From Ignavibacteriales bacterium (GTDB taxonomy: Bacteria > Bacteroidota > Ignavibacteria > UBA10030), in NCBI GenBank assembly GCA_026390575.1, contig JAPLFR010000007.1, positions 238,327 through 302,326 on the forward strand: 64,000 nucleotides of DNA, read 5' to 3'. Positions within the stretch are counted from its first letter, which is position 1, and every line of letters starts with the position of its first letter. Below, piece by piece: positions 44,420 through 53,075 of the stretch. The notes below the pieces were generated by a model, which saw only the letters and a list, made by a program, of their open reading frames with translations, was not told where the DNA came from and ran no database searches. A program made the position numbers and the translations under genes.

Positions 44420-44953
44420 GTGGTGAGAACAGAGACCGAACTGATTCAACTATTGCGCCAAGATGACAGGCAGGCATTTACTGTTTTGTATGAACACCAT
44501 AAAGCTGCTATTTATCGCTATTGTCTTCGCATGCTTATTGATTCCGACGCGGCAGATGATGCGACACAGGAAACGTTTATCAAGATGCTTGCTGGGATAA
44601 AAGGGCTGCAAAATGTGGAATCGTTTCTGTCTTGGCTTTTCAGTATCGCTCGCAACGAAGTGATGATGCAATTACGGCGAAATCGCCGCAATGGTATTCA
44701 TAGCGATGAGGATGTCTGGGATAAACAAACTCCCTACGAAATAACGGTCGCCGCTGAAACCACGGAAATTGTTCAGCGCCTTCTTCAGAATTTGAAAAGT
44801 GAATACCGTGAAGTAATTTTACTGAGGGAATATGAACAACTTACGTATACGCAAATTGCAGAGATTACCGATGATACAGAAAGTTCTGTGAAGTCGCGAT
44901 TGTTCAAAGCGCGCAAAGCGTTAACAAAGAGGTTGAAAGAATATTATCAATGA
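44420..44953 (+). CDS. ECF-type RNA polymerase sigma factor
   Basis: A sigma-70 family, extracytoplasmic-function factor of about 177 residues. Region 2 is FTVLYEHHKAAIYRYCLRML followed by DSDAADDATQETFIKML and SFLSWLFSIARNEVMMQLRR. Region 4 is LKSEYREVILLREYEQLTYT plus IAEITDDTESSVKSRLFKAR. The frame opens at a TTG (44399), but GTG at 44420 with GGAAAG upstream is the better start. Its control by the zinc-finger protein encoded 143 bp downstream is expected. A 113-bp inverted-repeat element lies between them. Confidence 0.9.
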   Translation: MVRTETELIQLLRQDDRQAFTVLYEHHKAAIYRYCLRMLIDSDAADDATQETFIKMLAGIKGLQNVESFLSWLFSIARNEVMMQLRRNRRNGIHSDEDVWDKQTPYEITVAAETTEIVQRLLQNLKSEYREVILLREYEQLTYTQIAEITDDTESSVKSRLFKARKALTKRLKEYYQ

Positions 44954-44960
44954 ATAATAT

Positions 44961-45073
44961 TGTCATTCCCGAATGTTGTAATCGGCCTGCCTGCGTGCCG
45001 AAGGCACTTCGGCAGGCAGGGAATCTTGATCAAAGCAAAGACAGATTCCTATGAAAGACATGTGGGAATGACA
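44961..45073. repeat. 113-bp element with TGTCATTCCC/GGGAATGACA ends and an inner GCAGGCAGG hairpin
   Basis: Perfect 10-bp terminal inverted repeats. Inside, 44986-45020 is a hairpin CCTGCCTGC/GCAGGCAGG with a nested GTGCC/GGCAC. It lies between the sigma and anti-sigma genes and shares end sequence with the element in mod and arm sequence with 10705-10723. Confidence 0.65.
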
Positions 45074-45096
45074 TGAAGAATTTAACGAGGTGCAAT

Positions 45097-45552
45097 ATGA
45101 ATTGCGAACAGTATCAGGAACAAATCAGTCAATTTATAGACGGCGAGTTATTGCCGACAGCAGAGACTGAACTTTTTGTGCATTTTGGCGTGTGCGAGCA
45201 GTGCCGCACATTTCTTAAGAATGCTCTCTCACTGAGGAATATATTAACGCTGACACGACAGATTGATGTGCCGGCTTCGTTAGATCAGCGAGTACTTGCG
45301 CAGCATGCTTCAAGTACGAAGAAAACGGTACATCAAAACTTTGTATGGCGTTTTACAGAAGCTAAGTATTCCTTCCGTACCATCGGATTGGCAATTATTT
45401 TTTCTGCCTTAACAAGTGTTTTATTTTCTTTATTCTGGCATACATCGTACCAACCGCAGCAAACCATCGTCTGTCTTACTCCTCTTCCGGAAGTGGAAGT
45501 AACCGGCTACGTGGTTGTTGCAACATCACCCACGAAAGGAATCAAACAATGA
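45097..45552 (+). CDS. Anti-sigma factor with zinc-finger (zf-HC2)
   Basis: A 151-residue membrane-anchored anti-sigma factor. N-terminal MNCEQYQEQISQFIDGEL and HFGVCEQCRTFL give the Cys and HxxxCxxC zinc-finger set. One membrane segment lies at about residues 90-110 (IGLAIIFSALTSVLFSLFW), with a short periplasmic tail. The ATG at 45097 with GAGGTG just upstream is chosen over an in-frame ATG at 45073. It would hold the ECF sigma at the membrane until a signal arrives. Its stop overlaps the start of the next gene (ATGA). Confidence 0.85.
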   Translation: MNCEQYQEQISQFIDGELLPTAETELFVHFGVCEQCRTFLKNALSLRNILTLTRQIDVPASLDQRVLAQHASSTKKTVHQNFVWRFTEAKYSFRTIGLAIIFSALTSVLFSLFWHTSYQPQQTIVCLTPLPEVEVTGYVVVATSPTKGIKQ

Positions 45553-46373
45553 AAAAGCATTCATACTTACTCGCATGCCTGATAGCAATTTCAGGGCTCA
45601 TGTATCCTGCACACGCACAAGATAAAAAGCTCCCATCGCCCGACAAGGAAATTCCGTATGATAAAGAACCAGCTTTGGTAAACAAGGTGAACCCTGTCTA
45701 TCCGGCAAGCATGCTGCGCGGCGGCTGGGAAGCAACCGTGTACATGAAAGCATTTATAGATGTTGACGGCAGTGTTCTCGACGCGAAAAGTGAAAAGATA
45801 CTGGTGACCGCCACAAAGTCAGATGATAAAGATGACGAGTCCGCCGGACAAAAAACAGATGGAAAAGCATTTGTAGAAGCAGCATACAATGCGCTTAAGC
45901 AATGGAAATTTTCACCGGCACAAATGCAGGGGAAACCGGTCGCTGTCTGGGTAACGATCCCTATTCGATTCAGGTTGAGTACAAAAGAAATAAAACCGGG
46001 AGAAGAAGCTGATCACGCGAAAATGGAAAAGAGCATCGAATCGATTAAGACGACTATTGAAAACATTCTCAAGGGAACGGAAATTGAAAAAGCCAGGAAG
46101 CGCGTAGGAAAGGAAGCATTGCTGATCTATAACACTAAAACGGAGAACCTTTATAGCGTATTGAACGGAGAACATAACGATATTCACTTCACCGAGGGGA
46201 AAGAAGCGAAATGCGTAAATTTCAATATCAAAATCACCGATGGAGGTAACTCGGCGTTGATTGTGTGGACGTCGGAACTTCCAAAAGGGAAAAACAAGAG
46301 AATCCATTCCATCGTACTCTCAAAAAACGCCGCGAAGGACTGGCAGATCATCCATTGGCATGTTAGCTGGTAG
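45549..46373 (+). CDS. Secreted protein with TonB C-terminal domain and NTF2-like tail
   Basis: A 274-residue exported protein (signal peptide SYLLACLIAISGLMYPAHA). Residues about 45-150 form a TonB_C domain: VNPVYPASMLRGGWEATVYM, FIDVDGSVLDAKSEKI, AAYNALKQWKFSPAQMQGKP. The C-terminal ~115 residues (IEKARKRVGKEALLIYNTKT...DWQIIHWHVSW) look like a SnoaL/NTF2-type fold. There is no N-terminal TM-Pro-rich TonB arm, so it is not an energy transducer of standard layout. It is the third gene of the sigma operon and may be part of the signal-sensing module. The second-domain call is tentative. Confidence 0.7.
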   Translation: MKKHSYLLACLIAISGLMYPAHAQDKKLPSPDKEIPYDKEPALVNKVNPVYPASMLRGGWEATVYMKAFIDVDGSVLDAKSEKILVTATKSDDKDDESAGQKTDGKAFVEAAYNALKQWKFSPAQMQGKPVAVWVTIPIRFRLSTKEIKPGEEADHAKMEKSIESIKTTIENILKGTEIEKARKRVGKEALLIYNTKTENLYSVLNGEHNDIHFTEGKEAKCVNFNIKITDGGNSALIVWTSELPKGKNKRIHSIVLSKNAAKDWQIIHWHVSW

Positions 46374-46398
46374 GGGCAAGTACAAACAATGCAGTCAG

Positions 46399-46425
46399 TC
46401 CCGTCGCAATATAGTTGCGACGGGA
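46399..46425. terminator. Hairpin TCCCGTCGCAA/TTGCGACGGGA between convergent genes
   Basis: An 11-bp perfect stem, 5-nt loop, in the 99-bp gap between the TonB-like gene (plus) and the membrane-protein gene (minus). Few T residues follow, so it may be a REP-type element rather than an intrinsic terminator. Confidence 0.45.
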
Positions 46426-46472
46426 TTCCTGACAGCATTAAGTTATGTTTGGAAATTTTATTTATGTACTTC

Positions 46473-47039
46473 TCATTTCACCTGCCGGTGAAGATCGACG
46501 GAGTGTACAATCGATTCCGCAATTTCGATGCCAATACCAAGGCTCAAGCCTAACCACAATCCATCGAGAAAATTTTTCTGGAAAGTTGCGGAAGGCATGG
46601 TGGCTACCTTCATCAGCAGGTCCACAACCAATGTCAGGAGCACAAAAATAGCACCATAGACAATACCGACGACAATAAATTTCCATTGTCTGAAATATGC
46701 AAGCTTCCGTTCAAATAGAAAAGCTAGTACCACAACAGAAAGATTGACGCCAAAGGACCAGATAGCGGCATCCAATACAGGAAACCAGAATGATGCGATA
46801 ACAAAAATCACTGCTCCGGTTGATACCGCAGCAGTGATGGTATTGGAAAGTCCGCGCACATGGTAGAAGGCAAAAATAAACGACGCGCTGAAGCCATAGA
46901 TAATATAGTACGCAAATCCGGGGGATGCTGGAACAAAAATATCTCCACCGTAAATCATAAGCCCAGCAATCATACTTCCGGCAAAACCAAGAAACGTAAT
47001 TAAAAGTAACCTCCACATTTCCCCAAGCCATTGTTTCAT
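46473..47039 (-). CDS. Multi-pass membrane protein of unknown function
   Basis: A 188-residue protein with five predicted membrane helices (LLLITFLGFAGSMIAGLMIY, FAYYIIYGFSASFIFAFYHV, TITAAVSTGAVIFVIASFWF, AIWSFGVNLSVVVLAFLFE, WKFIVVGIVYGAIFVLLTLV) and an amphipathic C-terminus. No family recognised. The ATG has AAGGAGAA upstream. It is downstream of DUF4175 on the same strand, 55 bp away, and may be the last gene of that transcript. Confidence 0.65.
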   Translation of the reverse strand: MKQWLGEMWRLLLITFLGFAGSMIAGLMIYGGDIFVPASPGFAYYIIYGFSASFIFAFYHVRGLSNTITAAVSTGAVIFVIASFWFPVLDAAIWSFGVNLSVVVLAFLFERKLAYFRQWKFIVVGIVYGAIFVLLTLVVDLLMKVATMPSATFQKNFLDGLWLGLSLGIGIEIAESIVHSVDLHRQVK

Positions 47040-47093
47040 AGGATTCTCCTTCTCTTGAAATATGAATAGCCGCCGTGCTCTTGCGAACCTGTC

Positions 47094-50000
47094 CTAATGT
47101 ACTAACTTTTCTGTCTTTTCCAATTCCTCAAAATATTTTCGTATAAGTTCCTGGTAATCTTTTGAATATCCCTGCTCCAATGCCTTCAGTAATTCTTCCT
47201 GCAATGGACTTTTACCTTCCAATGAATTCGGATCAATGTCGCTCGGACTGCGGCGACTCATGGAGGTGCCGGTTTCCGCCTTGCGCTTTTTCTCATAATC
47301 GCGCTCGTGCATGGATTTAGATGCATCGAGCAGGCGGGAGAGAATGCGTTCCTGCTTTTTCATCGTTTCAGGGTTCACATCGTTTTGTTCAAGATTTCTT
47401 ACAACCTCGTTCATCTCTTCTGCAATTTTCTGAAGATCGCCTAACAATTTTTTCTGTTCGCCGCTCTGTTGGGCTTCGCGATTTAATTCTTCCAGAGATT
47501 TTTGAACCATCCCTTGTTCTCTCGCCAGACGCGCTGCCTCCGCAGCTTGCTGTTGAGACATCCCGCCCAATTGCTGCGTCTGCATGTTGATGGACATCTG
47601 CTGACCCGCCATTTTTTGTAGTTGCTGCATCAAACTTCCTGCGCCGCCGCCACCACCGCCCTGCATCATAGCCTGGAGTGCATTTTGTACCTGCATGGCA
47701 GCACGATTGAGAGCCGCCATGGATTGTCCTTGCTCCTGCGATGCCTGAGCGCCATTGCGCACATCGAGAGAGCGCATCGCATTGTTCATTTGTGCGAGCG
47801 CTTCACCAATTGCTTTTCCCATCTCCGGCGTTACCGCGAAGGATTTTTGCGACAGTTCACTCAGTCCTTTGATAACATTGTTCAGATCCTGCATTGCCTG
47901 CAGCTGATCTTGTGCATTCTGGCGAAGTTGAGGTGAATTCTGCGGTGCGTTTTGCGATTGTTGCTTCAGCGCTTCCTCGTCCTTCGAAAGCTCAAGCATG
48001 TTGCTGCTTGCTTTGCGCAGTTCATTCATCACATATTGCGATTGCTGTTGAAGCATTTGCTGCTGCATTTCATCCATCTGCTTGCTGAACTGCTGTAGCT
48101 GCTGACTGATCTCACTCTGCATTTGTTGTGCGGATTGCATGTTTCCTTTTTGCATCTGCTGGGATGCTTGCTGCATCTTCTGATCGAGCTGTTGTTTCTG
48201 CATCTGCTCTAACAGTTTCTGTAATTTATCCGCGGGCATTTCGGTAAAAAATTCCTCCATGCGCCGCTGCAGATCGGCTGCCTCGTGTTCCATCTCCTGT
48301 TCTTTTGTTGCAAGATCAGCTTGCTTTTTCGAGAGCTCCTGTTGTTTCTGCGGAGTGTTGGATGATTTTGAACTTTCTTCCTGCAATTCTTTCTCGGCCT
48401 GTTCCAACTCTTCCGCACGTTTCTTTACTTCATCCACCTTCTGTTCAATCTGAATGCGCTTGAGCAGATTCATCGTACGTTCAATGCTTTGGCGGAACCG
48501 TTCTTCAGAAAATGTCATATTCTGCATCGCCTGCTGAAGTTGTTCTTTGCTGATGTTCGGCATTTGCTGCTGCAACTGTTTGAACGCTTTCTGCAGTTCA
48601 GCTGCGTCGAGCTGTTGGAATAACTGCTGAAGCTCAAGATATTTTTCCATCGTTTCTTTGGAAAGTACGTTCTGCTGCTGCATCTGCTGTGTCATTTGTT
48701 CAAGCCGTGAATGCACATCATCCAATTTCTTCTGCACTTGCTGATACTGCTTTGCCATCTCCTCCATTTTCTTCTGTGTCTGCCAATCGGGATCTTTGTT
48801 CTTCTTTAAATCGCGATTGATAGATTCGATGTCGTCCTTCAATTTCTTTGCCTCTTCAAGCGACTGTTTCAAATCGTCCATCGAACGTTCGTGCTCTTTA
48901 TCGACATCTGCAAAGACCTCGTCCAATGATGGAAGACGAAGAAGATAGAGATTACTCCGTCCGCTTTTCGGTCCTTTTACACCGTCGTTATCGAACACTT
49001 CCGCAAAATACTCGACGACATCCTCCGGGACAAGGGTAAGATTCGTAAGGTTCCATGTGAACGATAAATCGATCTGCCCCGATGTACCAGCGGAAAATGG
49101 AATGGGAGTAAACGTGTATTCCGTTCGCGCTTGTTCATATCGTGATTTTAATAAGCGATACCCAAGACGCATGCTTGAAAATCCATAATCATCTTTTGCC
49201 TGCAGATAAAGGTTCAACGACTGATCGCCCGCGATATCGATGTTGCGGCCCGGTTCGATGATAGCGACAGTGGGATTTTCATCCGGCACGGCTTTGATTT
49301 GGTACTGAACCGGTTCACTATTCAGCAATCCCTCTACGTTAACAACGGAAATATGGTAAGAGTTGTCAGCAAAGAGTAAAAATGATGCTGAGAACTTTTC
49401 TTCATGGATTATCGATGAAAGTTTTGTGTTATTTCCAAATTGAATAAACGCCTCCTTCAACGATGTGCTTGCCGTCCCGGAAATCGTAATGCGCGTTCCT
49501 GCAAGCGCCGTCACATCGCCGACAAATTCATCCATGGTCCTTGGTGAAATCTTGGTGTACGCCGGATAATCGAGCCTCACGTGGAATGACCGAATCAATG
49601 GCCGATCCAGCACTGTCAGTGTATAATGTTCGCTCTCGGCATCTGCAACTCGCACAAAATATTCTGTTGACGCGCGCACCGTTTGAAATGTCGTGTGGTA
49701 TGTTCCGCTCGAATCCGGCTTCACTTTAATTTCATCATAATTGTCCTGTCCTTCCTGCTGCCGATAAATCGTGATATCGCTCAATCGCAGTGCAAAAGCC
49801 GGAAGAAGAGAGGTCACATTTACTCGAATAGCAAGATTCTCACCTTTAACGATTTCTTTATTACCGGGAGTAACTTCGAATGAATATTTTGGTGGAGGTG
49901 TAAACTCGCGCATAAAATGGATCAATCGATACGCTGCACCAGAGAAAGATGTCGGGAATAAGCACGCAGCCAGAAGTGAAACAACGGCACTCATCATCAG

Positions 50001-50495
50001 CCAGCGGCGATGCAGAGGAAGACGAGATGTGTCTACCGATTGTGTAAAATCGAGCGGCTGGATCTCTGCGGCAAAATCTTTCAGCGATTCATCAATCAAC
50101 TCGGCTGAGTAAATCGTAGAATCGGATTCAGCATTTTTCGCGAGTTGCAGTGCATTGAGAAGCCGATCACGAATGGAAGGGAAAAATGCGCCAATGCGGG
50201 ACGCTGTCGAATCTTCCGGAATTGATGGTAGCAAACCGATGAGCCGAAGAAATGGACGACCCATCATCCAACTGCTAGCGCCAAGGAACAAGAATACACA
50301 CAGCACCGAAATAATCGTCCGTTCAACGCGGGAAAATTCAAAAAGTGTTTCAGTAACAATGACAATCGTTGCTGTTATGATAACACCGGTAAGGAACACA
50401 AGAGCATTCGACAAAAGATCAACACGGTTCTGTCTCCTGCTCACTCCTTGAAGTCGATGTTCAATGTCTGCTAATATAGAAGAAGAGTTTTTCAA
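47094..50495 (-). CDS. DUF4175 family protein, long Gln-rich coiled coil
   Basis: A 1133-residue envelope protein. Two N-terminal membrane helices (about 26-75) and one at about 165-185 are followed by Ig-like beta domains (about 200-500) and then a very long charged and Gln-rich coiled coil (about 510-1110) with blocks such as KMEEMAKQYQQVQKKLDDVHSRL and MQQQMLQQQSQYVMNELRK. This layout is that of DUF4175, often found near MoxR/DUF58/Bat genes and DUF4159; here DUF4159 is the nearest upstream neighbour. It may organise envelope stress or surface assembly, but no function is established. It is intact over its whole length. Confidence 0.85.
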   Translation of the reverse strand: MKNSSSILADIEHRLQGVSRRQNRVDLLSNALVFLTGVIITATIVIVTETLFEFSRVERTIISVLCVFLFLGASSWMMGRPFLRLIGLLPSIPEDSTASRIGAFFPSIRDRLLNALQLAKNAESDSTIYSAELIDESLKDFAAEIQPLDFTQSVDTSRLPLHRRWLMMSAVVSLLAACLFPTSFSGAAYRLIHFMREFTPPPKYSFEVTPGNKEIVKGENLAIRVNVTSLLPAFALRLSDITIYRQQEGQDNYDEIKVKPDSSGTYHTTFQTVRASTEYFVRVADAESEHYTLTVLDRPLIRSFHVRLDYPAYTKISPRTMDEFVGDVTALAGTRITISGTASTSLKEAFIQFGNNTKLSSIIHEEKFSASFLLFADNSYHISVVNVEGLLNSEPVQYQIKAVPDENPTVAIIEPGRNIDIAGDQSLNLYLQAKDDYGFSSMRLGYRLLKSRYEQARTEYTFTPIPFSAGTSGQIDLSFTWNLTNLTLVPEDVVEYFAEVFDNDGVKGPKSGRSNLYLLRLPSLDEVFADVDKEHERSMDDLKQSLEEAKKLKDDIESINRDLKKNKDPDWQTQKKMEEMAKQYQQVQKKLDDVHSRLEQMTQQMQQQNVLSKETMEKYLELQQLFQQLDAAELQKAFKQLQQQMPNISKEQLQQAMQNMTFSEERFRQSIERTMNLLKRIQIEQKVDEVKKRAEELEQAEKELQEESSKSSNTPQKQQELSKKQADLATKEQEMEHEAADLQRRMEEFFTEMPADKLQKLLEQMQKQQLDQKMQQASQQMQKGNMQSAQQMQSEISQQLQQFSKQMDEMQQQMLQQQSQYVMNELRKASSNMLELSKDEEALKQQSQNAPQNSPQLRQNAQDQLQAMQDLNNVIKGLSELSQKSFAVTPEMGKAIGEALAQMNNAMRSLDVRNGAQASQEQGQSMAALNRAAMQVQNALQAMMQGGGGGGAGSLMQQLQKMAGQQMSINMQTQQLGGMSQQQAAEAARLAREQGMVQKSLEELNREAQQSGEQKKLLGDLQKIAEEMNEVVRNLEQNDVNPETMKKQERILSRLLDASKSMHERDYEKKRKAETGTSMSRRSPSDIDPNSLEGKSPLQEELLKALEQGYSKDYQELIRKYFEELEKTEKLVH

Positions 50496-50639
50496 TGATC
50501 AATGAACAGTGATAAGTGATGAATGACAATTTACAGTGACAAGTGACTAGTGAACAATGAGCAACCTGCAATAATTAAAGAATATACAACTATCTTCAAG
50601 CTCAGAATTTCTAAATTATCCAATCATCAATCCCAAATC

Positions 50640-50708
50640 GGATGAATCTGTGTAATCTGTTATCTGTGGTAAATCTGCAGAATCTGCGTAATCATTGTAA
50701 TCAATGGG
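50640..50708. repeat. Degenerate 'AATCTGTGTAATCTG' repeat tract, downstream side of DUF4159
   Basis: Imperfect copies of AATCTG(T/C)G(T/G)(A/T)AATC units (AATCTGTGTAATCTG, GTAAATCTGCAGAATCTGCG). They overlap the 3' end of the DUF4159 gene. A second tract lies upstream of the same gene. Confidence 0.55.
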
Positions 50709-51402
50709 TTAATACCCAGACAACGATATTCGTTCCGAAGCGCAATGCTTCTTGTCGTACTGGTTCAGGGTCTCCATGGATTTCCGGATCAGCCCAAGCA
50801 TCACTGGGATTTGATTCATACGTATAATAGACGATCAAACGATCTTTGTAGAACAATCCAAATCCTTGGGGTGGTTTGCCATCGTGCTTATGCGTCTTTG
50901 GTACACCATTCGGGAAATTGAAATGGCAATTGTACAGGCCATAGCTGAAAGGCAGCTCAACTAATTCTTGATCTGGAAAGACCTTTCTCATTTCACGCCG
51001 AAAAGCTTTATCCATTCCATAATCATCATCTGCATAAAGAAATCCGCCCTGCATCAGATATGTGCGGAGACGCTGCACTTCATAATCAGAAAAGTTGATG
51101 TTGCCATGTCCGGTGATGTACAGGAATGGATAGGAAAAAAGTTTGTCACTGGAAAGATCGACAAATTCATACCGCGGATCGCAATCAATATTGGTGTTTT
51201 GCTGAACAAATTTTAAAAGATTCACTTCTTCCGATGGATCGTTGTACCAATCGCCGCCCCCGCTGTATTTCAGGCGCGCAATCCGGAATTGGCTTTCAAT
51301 GCGAGGTTGTGCCTCGGCAGGAAAAACTGCGCACAAGAGCACTAAGCCCACGAGCCAATAAGTCACTGAACCATTCCATAATACTATTCTCAATTTTACC
51401 AT
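50701..51402 (-). CDS. DUF4159 domain protein, exported
   Basis: A 233-residue secreted protein from the ATG at 51402, where a signal peptide begins (SVTYWLVGLVLLCAVFPAEA). The upstream part of the frame is repeat DNA and is unlikely to be translated. The mature domain has FSYPFLYITGHGNINFS, YLMQGGFLYADDDYGMD, LPFSYGLYNCHFNFPNG and GFGLFYKDRLIVYYTYESNP, which are typical of DUF4159 and resemble a glutamine-amidotransferase-like flavodoxin fold. It is commonly linked to DUF4175 and Bat-type genes. Role unknown. Confidence 0.82.
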   Translation of the reverse strand: MVKLRIVLWNGSVTYWLVGLVLLCAVFPAEAQPRIESQFRIARLKYSGGGDWYNDPSEEVNLLKFVQQNTNIDCDPRYEFVDLSSDKLFSYPFLYITGHGNINFSDYEVQRLRTYLMQGGFLYADDDYGMDKAFRREMRKVFPDQELVELPFSYGLYNCHFNFPNGVPKTHKHDGKPPQGFGLFYKDRLIVYYTYESNPSDAWADPEIHGDPEPVRQEALRFGTNIVVWVLTH

Positions 51403-51731
51403 CTGTGCAATCAACATAATCTCTAATCTGTGATAAATCAGTCTAATCTGTGTAATCATCACAATCTGTCCGTCTCGATTCATCGAGACGAGACCTCGTC
51501 CCAACAAAGTTGGGACGGGTAATCTGCGATAAATCAGTGTAATCTGTATAATCTACATAAGCATTAAATTCAATTTAGATAACAAGGGCAAGAGAAGCAA
51601 TGAACGGTTTGAGATAAGGTATTTCTGTGGTTATATAGTCTCAAAAAACGCGTATCACTGTCCCTAGAAAGGAACAAAGAGAGAAGCAAAGTATTAAACC
51701 CAAGAAGCAAGAGTATCGATGGACAATTTGT
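51403..51731. other. Repeat-filled intergenic region, 329 bp
   Basis: It holds the degenerate AATCTGTG-type tract (51419-51560). This is interrupted by two hairpins at about 51466-51520: TCTCGA....TCGAGA within TGTCCGTCTCGATTCATCGA, and GTCCCAAC-AAA-GTTGGGAC. The remainder (51560-51731) holds no gene that can be supported. Confidence 0.5.
51419..51560. repeat. Degenerate 'AATCTGTGTAATC' repeat tract with embedded hairpins, upstream side of DUF4159
   Basis: Units like AATCTGTGATAAATCAGTC, AATCTGTGTAATC and GATAAATCAGTGTAATCTG. The inserted hairpin block at 51466-51520 is related to the one at 22021-22050. Same unit as the tract at 50640-50708. Confidence 0.6.
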
Positions 51732-52973
51732 TTAGTCCAAAAAGTGTACGAACAATCCATCGCGGAGTTTCGGTTCGAACCATGTCGATTTTGGTGGCAT
51801 GAGTTCATCATCGTCGGCAATCGCCATCAATTCAGCTACAGAGGTTGGAAACATGCTGAAGGCAATTTTCATTTCTCCGGAATTGACACGCCGCTCCAAT
51901 TCACCCAAGCCGCGGATACCGCCGACAAAATCGACTCGTTTATCAACACGCGGGTCTTTGATACCGAGGATCGGGTCGAGCACATGGTTCTGAAGGATTG
52001 AAACATCAAGCCGCAGAACTGGATCGTGTATGCTTTGCAGGGCGCTGGCGGCGGAAAGAGTATACCATCTGCCTTCAAAATACATACCGAAGTCGCCTTT
52101 CTTCGCCGGTTTCACCTGTGCAGATGCTTCAGCGACAGCGAAGTTTGGTCTCAACATTGCAAAGAATTCCTCTTGCGTCATACCGCATACATCTTTTACC
52201 AGCCGATTGTAATCCATAATGCGGAGCTGACTTGCAGGAAAATATACCGCCAGATAGAAATTATATTCCTCATCGCCGCGGTGATTGGGATTCGTCATTG
52301 CACGTTCTCTGCCAACTCTTGCCGCCGCTGCTGAACGATGATGCCCATCTGCAATATAGAGATTGGGAATTGTATTGAAGATGGAAGTAATTTTTGTAAT
52401 GATTTTTTTGTCTTTTATTACCCAGCTTTGATGCCGGATACCGTCAAGAGCTGTATGATCATTCTCCGGCGGTTGATGAGTGACGCCCGCAACGATTTTG
52501 TTCACTTCGTCGTTGTCACGGTAGGTAAGAAATATCGGGCCAGAATGGGAATTAGTAACGCGAACATGATTGCAGCGGTCTTCTTCTTTGTCTTTTCGCG
52601 TCAACTCGTGCTTCTTAATCGTGTTGTTCCAATATTCATCCACCGACGCACAGCCAACAAGACCGTACTGAGTATGCTTGCCCATCGTTTGTGCATACAC
52701 ATACAGGCATGGTTCAGAATCTTGAACCAGAACCTTTTGGGAAATCAGTTTTTGGAGGTTCTCTTTTCCTTTTTCGTACACTTGCTCGTCATGAAGGTCG
52801 ATACCCGGATCAAGATCGACCTCCGGCTTGCCGATGTGCAAAAACGATAATGGATGTCCCTTCACCTCTTCACGTGCTTCATCAGAGTTCAGTACGTCGT
52901 ACGGTCTTGCTGCGACTTCGCCTGCGAATTCCGCTTTCGGCCGAAACGCTTTGAATGGTCGGATGGTTGCCAT
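51732..52973 (-). CDS. DUF1015 family protein
   Basis: A 413-residue cytoplasmic protein starting ATIRPFKAFRPKAEFAGEVA (ATG at 52973), which is the DUF1015 opening (RP...VAAPPYDV-like: VAARPYDVLNSDEA). Further family blocks are HPLSFLHIGKPEVD, YVYAQTMGKHTQYGLVGCA, LYIADGHHRSAAAARVGRE and GEMKIAFSMFPTSVAELMA. The family is conserved but lacks an assigned activity. It is transcribed downstream of serA with a terminator-like hairpin between them; genes of this family are often near serA/serC. A link with serine metabolism is thus contextual only. Confidence 0.85.
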   Translation of the reverse strand: MATIRPFKAFRPKAEFAGEVAARPYDVLNSDEAREEVKGHPLSFLHIGKPEVDLDPGIDLHDEQVYEKGKENLQKLISQKVLVQDSEPCLYVYAQTMGKHTQYGLVGCASVDEYWNNTIKKHELTRKDKEEDRCNHVRVTNSHSGPIFLTYRDNDEVNKIVAGVTHQPPENDHTALDGIRHQSWVIKDKKIITKITSIFNTIPNLYIADGHHRSAAAARVGRERAMTNPNHRGDEEYNFYLAVYFPASQLRIMDYNRLVKDVCGMTQEEFFAMLRPNFAVAEASAQVKPAKKGDFGMYFEGRWYTLSAASALQSIHDPVLRLDVSILQNHVLDPILGIKDPRVDKRVDFVGGIRGLGELERRVNSGEMKIAFSMFPTSVAELMAIADDDELMPPKSTWFEPKLRDGLFVHFLD

Positions 52974-53018
52974 TATGTTCTGAATACTTAACCGATAGAA
53001 TGCGATGGAAGAAATAAA

Positions 53019-53045
53019 TGCCACGATCTATTATTGGTCGTGGCA
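53019..53045 (-). terminator. Terminator-like hairpin after serA
   Basis: TGCCACGA/TCGTGGCA with an 11-nt loop, followed on the minus strand by TTTATTTCTT. It lies between serA and DUF1015. Confidence 0.55.
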
Positions 53046-53075
53046 GTATTTATAATTCATTAGAAAATCAGTTGC

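Noticed and set aside
48200..50000. CAG/CTG-rich sequence as a tandem DNA repeat in DUF4175
   Set aside because: It is the result of many Gln codons in a coiled coil; no fixed repeat unit persists.
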